Program-made: the position numbers and the translations under genes
Source of the DNA: Mugil cephalus
Taxonomy: Eukaryota; Chordata; Actinopteri; Mugiliformes; Mugilidae
Assembly (NCBI RefSeq): GCF_022458985.1
Contig: NC_061785.1
Location: 4,950,204 to 5,014,203 of the forward strand
DNA length: 64,000 bases
Reading direction: 5' to 3'
The notes under the pieces: generated by a model
Database searches by the model: none
What the model saw: only the letters and a program-made list of their open reading frames with translations
What the model was told of the DNA's origin: nothing
Shown: piece by piece, positions 56,996 to 64,000 of the stretch
Layout: the number at the start of each line of letters is the position of its first letter
Numbering within the stretch: position 1 is the first letter of the stretch

Positions 56996-57779
56996 GAAGA
57001 AAGATAAAATAACATGAAAATAAAATAAGATTAACATAAAATATAATTAAAATCTAATAAAATAAAATAGTATAGGCAAAATTAGCATATGAACAAATGT
57101 ATAAATAATGGAGAAGGAAGAATTTGTTACAGAAAAGTGAGCGTAGGATTTAGTTTGGTGTGAATGAAGTCCTGTATTTTGAGGCCAAGTATAAGTGATA
57201 GTTTTCTGTTATTTATTTAATTATTTATTTGGTTTTATGACAAAAACAAATTATTCGGTTTTCCAATTATGGATATAAAAATAGTGTCACGAGGGTGTTG
57301 ATTTTTCTGATTAATCGCTGAATAAAACGGATTTGTAAATAAAGGCTAAATCAACTGAAATGACAGCTGCACACATTAAACCAGAGGTAAGTGATTAAAA
57401 AATAAACTTTATTTATTTATTTATTTATTAGTGTGGGTTGTTATTACTACTTCTCGTTTCATCGTTTGGTACATTTTCTTTTGTGAACTTCAAAAATGGA
57501 GGCCACTATTTAAAAAAAAGCACTTGTGCTGCCTTCAGGATACTTTCAGATCATTCTGTAAATTTTATAATTAGGGGAAAAATAATTTAAAATGCAAAAG
57601 ATGGAGCTCAGCGTTGAGATGGTGGCTTGTGTGAGGCAGCAGATTTATAAAAACGTATTTTTTCCCTACTTTCCTTGACTTAGTCCTAAAATACGGAGAG
57701 TATTAGAATTGAATCGCCGAAAAAGCAAATTGAAAGTGGAAATCCTTTTTTAAAGGGTGTAAACGGATTATGTAAGAAG

Positions 57780-57916
57780 CATCTGAAGGCATCGTTCACG
57801 CGGATGTGACGTCGACCCCGTGCTTTTGAAAAAGCGGCGGTTTGCAGCTCCACCATTTTTCTATAAAACGATACTAACTACTATTTTATCGCAACCAACC
57901 ACCACGAAAACAAAAA
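57780..57916 (+). promoter_or_regulatory. dbf4b: dbf4b promoter region and non-coding exon 1
   Basis: A CpG-rich patch with a TGACGTCG CRE-like site near 57807 and AAAGCGGCGG. It is followed by a putative exon ending AAAACAAAAAC before a GTAAGTAAG donor at 57917. The downstream acceptor TTTATGTAG at 58884 opens the exon with the start codon. A CpG-rich promoter suits a cell-cycle gene, but the transcription start is inferred. Confidence 0.5.
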
Positions 57917-58205
57917 CGTAAGTAAGCCGACGTTAATCCGGTTCTGCTCCGACAACGGTGAACGTGAATGTGCAAAAACTAGTTTAGTTTAGTTTAGTTT
58001 TCAGTAACTCGGTCGACGTCGGTTCTGACGTTAGCTTAGCTAGCAGAGAGGCTAGCGTGATGCCTGGACTGCGCAGCTGTGGTGTGGTAATAAATTGCGG
58101 CTTTGTGCAGAACTTTAAAGATGACAAACATCACTGTTTTTGAAGAAGTTAAGTTTCAGTCTGATATTTAAGAATATATCAGGATGAATATGAAACTGTT
58201 TTAAG

Positions 58206-58330
58206 ATAAGATAAGATTAAATTAGATAAGATATGCTTTTATTTATCCCACAATGGGGGAAATCCACGTTGTTAGCATCAGCGCTACAGACACATTCAGC
58301 ACAAACAATGCACATGTAAAAGTGGACTAT
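58206..58330 (+). repeat. LINE 3'-tail fragment
   Basis: AAGATAAGATTAAATTAGAT then TTTTATTTATCCCACAATGG and GGGAAATCCACGTTGTTAGC. Same tail type as 3677 but in the plus direction, in the 5' intron of dbf4b. Another remnant of this kind is near 59745-59780. Confidence 0.5.
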
Positions 58331-58923
58331 GTGTAGGGAAAAAAATAATAAATAAATATGAAATATATATTACAAGCAAGGCACAATACAAATAACATAT
58401 GAAAAGTACACAGCTGTTGAGAATAGGAAAGAGTAGTGCACATGTAGCAGAATATAGCATAACTTGTTGTTGTGTTGTTGTTGGTTTACTGGTGGCAAAC
58501 CTGATTGACAGTAGAGGGGAGGAAGGACCTGCGTCACCTCTTTCAATAGATGATTAGATTAGATTCAACTTTACTGTCATTACACGTGTACAGAGCAACA
58601 AAATGCAGTTTAGCATCTAACCAGATCTGCAGTAAGTACAGGATGTCATGTCGAATAAATAGTATGATACACAATGTTACATAATTTATGATGATATGAT
58701 GATACAAAATACAGATGAAGTGAGCTTTAAATAAGTAATAAGCAGTAGGTGACTAAACTAATGCAATTATGTAAGATTATAGTATTTGATGAATGATTTG
58801 GACACTTTTAGGAACAAAGTTATCATCATTAGCGGTCCACATTACCTTAAGCTTCACTTAGTAACCATACTTTCATTTATGTAGGATCCTGGAACCTGTA
58901 GGATCCTTTACTGCACCAGGATC

Positions 58924-61900
58924 ATGCAGTCGCAGCAGTATTCAAAGGAGCGGGGGCTCCTGGGCAAACTGCATCCGAGTGAGAAGAAACTGGAGGGTAA
59001 GACCTTCTACCTGGACAACGTGAAGAAACGCTGCACAACTTTGCTTTTGGAGGCCATATCTCTACTAGGAGGGGTAAGCATATGCGAAGGCGTGCACTGA
59101 TAATTGTTGTTTACATGCAACGATTTCTGGCCATATTTTTAATTAGGGATGTCCTGGTTCTGGGCCCGACCCACACATTTTTTAGATAATCGGATCAGTA
59201 CTGGGCTGCAGCCAAGCACAATCTTCCATAGTTGTTTATTTTAGTTACTCCTATCAACTTGATTCAACACTTAGAAAAGAATTCATGGCGTAGACTCAAA
59301 CAAAGGCTGCTCAGAAACAAAAACAACAACAAATTGAACACTGTGTTTATGTTAGAGAAAAGTTTCTTTCAGGCAAAAAATATTCCACGGGGGGTTGGAA
59401 AGTTTATGGTATGAGCTACCCTCTCCAAACTACATTAACTCTGACAGAAATGTTTATTGGAGTTAATCCGTTCTCAACTAGGAGAAGACAAGTTAGGCTT
59501 ATATGAATCTCTAAAGGAGGAGCTTTAGTTTATTTAAGATCGATTCAGGACTCGGATCGGCCGATTCTGATTATTAAAAGATGGGCCAATATTTTATCTA
59601 TACTGACTGCAAGAATTAGGTTACACTGGCACTTATCAATGTCAAGGAAAATGTGGTAATTTGGCTGCTTTGTGTAAGATGATTTGATAAAATAATCTGA
59701 TCAGTTGGGTAGAAAATGTACTTAAAGGGAACTCATAAAACATTATTTATTTATCCCACGTATTGGAAATTTCCTTGTGGTGGTCATCAAAGTTACTACA
59801 ACTGGTAATTAGCTGCTGAGACTAGAGATTGTAATTACCAATTTTAGCAGTTAATAAATACAGAATGTCATTAGTCAAACACCATACTAAGTATTATTGT
59901 TTTCTTCTACATGTATTTATTACCCATGATCAGAAAATCTAAATGTCAGCGGAAACTGATGAGTTGATGTTTATGTTTTTCTTTCCTTCTGAAGCGAGTT
60001 GAAAGTTTTCTGCACAAAGACGTAAACTTTGTCGTGACTGGAAACCAAGAGGGTCTGAATCAGGAGAAGAAGAGTTTAGAGGCCAACGAAGGAGCAAAGA
60101 GGACGAGTGACGGAGCCCAGCATCTGACGAAAGAACGGGAGAGCGATAAACCGCGACCAGGGACTCCTAGACCAATGGTACGGAGCGACACCAACACGTG
60201 GTTTAAATAATTGTATAACCACCTCTCACACTTTAGGTTGGGTCATCAAATAAGCTAGAACGAAATATATACTTTAACTTTTCTCTGCAGGTTTGTGGAA
60301 GTCGAGGGAAGGCTCTGCTCGAAAAAGCCATTCGCAACAATGTAAGACAACGAAGCCACAATAAACTGAACCTTGCACAACTGTAAATTTGATATCTTGG
60401 TTTGATCCCGTCTCTGATGCATGTTTTTTTTGCAGGAGCGACTGAAGGGGAGCAGCGTTTTGTCCAACGCTCGTTCCTGGGGGGTGAAGATTCTGTATGT
60501 GGAGGGTATCCTTTTGGCTAAACTGGTTAAAACATGATGAAGATGCAGTGAGCGTCTGGTTACAGCAGATGGCACTGAGTGAGTGCCCACAGATTATAGC
60601 AGACTGGTCCTTTTTAGAAACACAAAAAAAAAGAAGCCCTGAATGTCTGTTTGGAGTCTATGAGCATCTTGTTTTGGACTCTGGATAAATAAACGTCTTC
60701 ATTTGTTCCTTAATGTGGCATCAGATGTCCTCTTGTATCTGAAGCAGCTGACTCGAGAGAGTTTCACCACCAAACGCAAGAGGCCGGAGGTAACGTACTT
60801 CACATCAATACTGAGATTACAACGATTAGTATTGTTTCTTACATGATACAATGTTTATTTTTTTGAATGCAGAAGGTTTACACCAAACAACAACAAGGGT
60901 CTCCTGCTGTCAAAGGTTAGTTTTTTTTTGTATAAGTGGTCAAATTGTGTGTTTTCTTACTATTTTCTATGACATTTGTGTGTTTCAGTTGATTCCTAAT
61001 TGTTCTGTCTCTTGATTCTCTTGCTTTCCAGCTGTAGCTTTGAGATCTCCCTACCTTAAAATTGAAGACTTGAGCAGGTGAGTTTCATCATATCCAACTC
61101 CCAATACTACATTTTATCTCTTCGCCTTCATATATCTCTTAAAACTTATTTGTCTTTACGTGAATCATCTGTGTAGTGATAGTAGAGACAAGTTAGCAGC
61201 TTTCAGTCCTGCACAGGTTTGTGTAACAGGTGTTCAGTATCAGATTCGATCCCTTTTTGCAGGTCAAGCATAATGACGACGAAACAACAATCGGTGGCAG
61301 TAATCTGCCCCGTCGTCTCTGCCCCGCGGGACCCACTGGGCGATAGTAGTGAAGGTGTGCATTTCAGCCCAAGTGATTTTCTTAATTGATCGTGTCAAGA
61401 AGCCCCATCATGTAACGTGACAAGCACAACACACCCCCAGTGATGCAGCTCCCCAGGAGCCTGGAGCTCAAGCGGATACGATTTCTATTTGATGAGGCTT
61501 TGTGACCTGCGCTGCCTGTTCCTGTGGGGGCACCTCTATGTGCTAACAGGTCTTTTCATGTGCCCTCTCATTTCACTTAATTGAAGCGCTCTAGATAATG
61601 TATTAACCTTCGCTGTGAGATAATAAACCGATAAACTCTGGAAGCCAACGGGAGTTGATTGTCTCATGAACTTGCAAATAATTTTCTAAATATTTAGTTC
61701 AGTCAGAATTCAGCTCTTGATTCTAAAACCTTTGTATTTAATCTAGATTTGTGTCTGTTCTTCTGTCCTATAACCAGGAAGTATAAACCTCTGCATATGC
61801 AGTCGATGACCTTCCCCGCTCTGTGCTACTCCGGCCGATTCAGTCCCTTCGAGTCTCCTCCTCCTCTGTTTGACAAACAAGAAAAGGAAACGAGGTTCGT

Positions 61901-63782
61901 TCGACAGTTTGAAGGATATAAATCATTGCATTGCTAAAGAAACAGAATTTAAATTAGAATTTGTTACTTTTGGATTTGTGATTTAGGGAGAAGAAAGCTG
62001 AAGGCAGCGTTCAGGATAAATCCCAAACCCCGCTCAGCTATAACCCGTCGCCTTGGAGGCCGCGCAAAAAGGACCTGTCGTACTGTGAATGTTGTCATCA
62101 GCCCTTCGCCAGCCTGGAAGAGGTAGGATGTTTTTTTAGTATTTTTTACATATCCTCTATCTTTGTCCTTCGGCTCTGGGCTTTTATTTACACTTTTTGT
62201 TGTCTTTTACGGTCTTTGAAGCACTTGCAGTCTGACCGGCACCGTGCGTTTGTGTTGGATCCTACGAACTTCAGTATGATCGATCAACTTGTGGCTGAAA
62301 TGCTGCCGGGATTCAACCCTAATCCATCTCAACAATCAGAAGAAACCCTGAACAGGTCAACTTTTATTATTATTATTAGCAAGTTAGTCATGTACTTTTC
62401 TTTTCTTTTTTTCAGCTTTTAACCAAAGATTTTCTGTCTCCATCTCTAGGCCGCCGACTCCTGTACTTGTCCATGACGTCTGTGAACTGGAGCCTCTTAC
62501 CGATGTGGAGACGGAGCATGCAGTTCAGGCCTTGCAGAGACATTGTTCGTCCTTCAGTCCTCTTCCCTTCGGTGCCGTCAGTCCGTCACAAGGAGCTAAA
62601 ACCGCCGTCCCGAATCCTGACACGCTACCTGCTGATATTCAGCCTCCAGGGGAAGACTGCAAGTCTCCCGATATCCTGCCTCGTGCTTCAAGCCCGGTCA
62701 TGCCTGTACTGGTTTCGCTCAACGAACAGCCGGAGAATGAAGATCTACCCCCCAGCCTGCGGCCTGCGTCTCCCCTCCCCAAACTTTGGTCCCTACCTCC
62801 GGTCCTCAGCCCACAAGTCCCCTACTCCTCTTACGTTATAGACCCTTACTCGGATCCTCCTGTCCTCAGTCCTCAGAAGTGCCCCACAGAGGCGGGAGTG
62901 GAGCAACCGCCGTGTGAAATGAGCGCTGCTGAATACGTGTCGGAACTGATCTCAAACATAACATTTCCTCTTACAGACGCTGAAGCATCAAACCAAGGAG
63001 GTGGTTTTGGATTTAATGAACTATGTTGCAAAAGAGGTTTGGAGTGCACTATGCTGTCGTCACGAAGGTCTCGTTCTCTCCCTCGAGAGTCGGCTTTGGC
63101 AACGAATCCCAAAAAGCGCTGTCGGTCAGTGAGCCCTGAACCCAGCTGCAGGAAACGGAGGCGGAGATGCAGCGGAGGCTGGAAAGGACAAAGTTTAGAA
63201 TCTGTAAAACCTCAAAGAGTGGCAAAAGTTGAAAGTTGTTTATTATTTGACAAGTCCTTGCACCATACGGAGACTTGTCCGCCTACTACGTGCACTGTTA
63301 TTAGTTCAAAGCAGACTTTTAGCTTGTTTTGTTTTCCTACTCCACCGAGTTTCATTCAGGCACCAAATCAAATTGTTGCAAAAACAAGAGACTCCTCTCC
63401 CGCACTTGATAAATCTCACAGTCAAGAGTCAAGTCAGCGCTCACAGTCCCTCTCCACCTCGGTCTGCATCGAGTCGGCCCTCATCCCGGACCTGGCCGCC
63501 CTCTGTCCGTCGTCGTCGGAGTCCGACTGGGACCACGACCTGCTGACGCGGCTCGGCCCGACCACGGGTCCGCCCGCGAAGACGACTCCCGCCGAGCAGA
63601 ACGGCGACCTGGACAAAGAGCTGCTCCACAGGCCGTGCCCCTGGATGCACGACTCCAGCTACGAGTCGCACCTGTACACCGTCCTCCAGCCGTCGGCGCA
63701 GGCCGCCTCTCTGTGCGGGGAGGAAATGGACTCGGCAGCGTTCTCCAGGACTATGGTGCAGATTGTAGAGGTTCAGCACTGA
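58924..63782 (+). CDS. dbf4b: Dbf4-type regulatory subunit of Cdc7 kinase (DBF4B/Drf1-like), eleven exons
   Basis: Exons: 58924-59073, 59995-60177, 60291-60341, 60436-60505, 60725-60789, 60873-60915, 61032-61077, 61778-61894, 61987-62122, 62222-62355, 62450-63782. All are GT-AG with a continuous frame, 775 aa. Motif N (BRCT-like) is GKTFYLDNV ... ISLLGGRVESFLHKDVNFVV. A conserved middle stretch reads SRGKALLEKAIRNN and SVLSNARSWGVKILYVEDV. Motif M is SPYLKIEDLSRKYKPLHMQS ... SPFESP. Motif C is the Dbf4 zinc finger YCECCHQPF...HLQSDRHRAF (C-X2-C, H-X5-H). Dbf4 proteins bind and activate Cdc7, which phosphorylates MCM proteins to fire replication origins in the nucleus. The long 443-residue last exon is Ser/Pro-rich with a basic KKRCRSVSPEPSCRKRRRR patch and little conservation, as in vertebrate Dbf4 tails. 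DBF4B rather than DBF4 is chosen mainly because gjc1 is adjacent, as in human 17q21. Confidence 0.9.
59074..59994 (+). other. dbf4b intron (first coding intron)
   Basis: GTAAGC to AAG, 921 bp. It holds a LINE-tail remnant near 59745 and otherwise AT-rich sequence. No exon is supported. Confidence 0.7.
61078..61777 (+). other. dbf4b: dbf4b intron 7 with a candidate cassette exon and possible conserved element
   Basis: Within this 700-bp intron, 61263-61354 (92 bp) is bounded by CCCTTTTTGCAG and GTGTGC and is open in the dbf4b frame. Including it would shift the frame and bring an early stop in the next exon. The following 61360-61650 has few simple repeats and blocks such as TTAATTGAAGCGCTCTAGAT that look non-random. 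It may be a regulatory element; conservation was not tested. Confidence 0.3.
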
Positions 63783-63901
63783 CGGCTACTTCCTCAACTT
63801 TTGTTTTTGTTTTTTTGTTTTTAAGGATCCTCTGACCTGGAAGCTGTGAAAGTCAACACAACAGACACTTAAGCTAATCTAAATAAGTCAAGCTAACACT
63901 G

Positions 63902-63907
63902 AATAAA
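63902..63907 (+). terminator. dbf4b: dbf4b polyadenylation signal
   Basis: AATAAA in ACTGAATAAATATC, 120 bp after the stop codon. The 3' UTR is otherwise short, and the window ends at 64000. Confidence 0.55.
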
Positions 63908-64000
63908 TATCATGCAGATTATAATTTATTGTTCAGCTGTTTTTAGAGATTTTTATTTTCCTTTCCTATGATTTCAGAGCGACTGGAGGATCTTATTTTT

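Larger units (their letters stand above)
55460..57780. other. gjc1 3' UTR and gjc1-dbf4b intergenic region
   Basis: Possible poly(A) signals lie at 55657 and 56393. From about 56925 there is a LINE tail and then an A/T-rich stretch. No coding exon is seen. Confidence 0.6.

Noticed and set aside
1..64000. tRNA, rRNA, CRISPR or a bacterial-type gene cluster
   Set aside because: I looked for tRNA T-loop motifs, regularly spaced repeats and tight gene clusters and saw none; the sequence is typical fish nuclear DNA.

Overview
The window is vertebrate genomic DNA, almost certainly from a ray-finned (teleost, probably percomorph) fish. Genes are split by GT-AG introns, the intergenic DNA is AT-rich and full of simple repeats, and many short inverted-repeat transposons and LINE/SINE tails of teleost type are present. 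I see no bacterial genes, rRNA, tRNA, CRISPR array or operon.

Five protein-coding genes can be supported. From left to right: (1) rnd2, an atypical Rho GTPase on the minus strand, with its first two coding exons at 6662-6558 and 5337-5250 and the rest beyond the left edge. (2) vat1, a quinone-oxidoreductase-like synaptic-vesicle membrane protein on the plus strand, six coding exons from 11351 to 25160, predicted 435 aa. (3) phospho1, a HAD-family phosphoethanolamine/phosphocholine phosphatase on the plus strand, main coding exon 36851-37633, with a candidate 5' exon near 31.7 kb. (4) gjc1 (connexin 45-like) on the plus strand, one coding exon 54095-55459, 454 aa, with two candidate upstream non-coding exons at 48.3-49.4 kb. 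(5) dbf4b, a Dbf4-type regulatory subunit of Cdc7 kinase on the plus strand, eleven coding exons from 58924 to 63782, predicted 775 aa.

rnd2 and vat1 are head to head, as they are in human 17q21. The human counterparts of gjc1, dbf4b and phospho1 also lie on 17q21, so the window is a reshuffled piece of that synteny block. The genes do not form one pathway. They cover cytoskeletal signalling (rnd2), vesicle/mitochondrial membrane biology (vat1), bone mineralisation (phospho1), gap junctions (gjc1) and DNA replication initiation (dbf4b).

The rest is introns and intergenic DNA. The main structure there is a set of transposon relics: about a dozen copies of one inverted-repeat element (ends close to ACACCGATCAGNCATAACAT); three copies of a second element (TTAACCTCCTGAGACC), one interrupted by a 1.6 kb element with CACTGTTAAAA ends; TTAAAGG-ended elements; a Tc1-type short element and a decayed Tc1 transposase; LINE/SINE tails; and a perfect 30-bp inverted repeat. 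I found no convincing new biological system. The most useful leads are the candidate alternative exons of phospho1 and dbf4b, the nested transposons and the hairpin near 47.5 kb.
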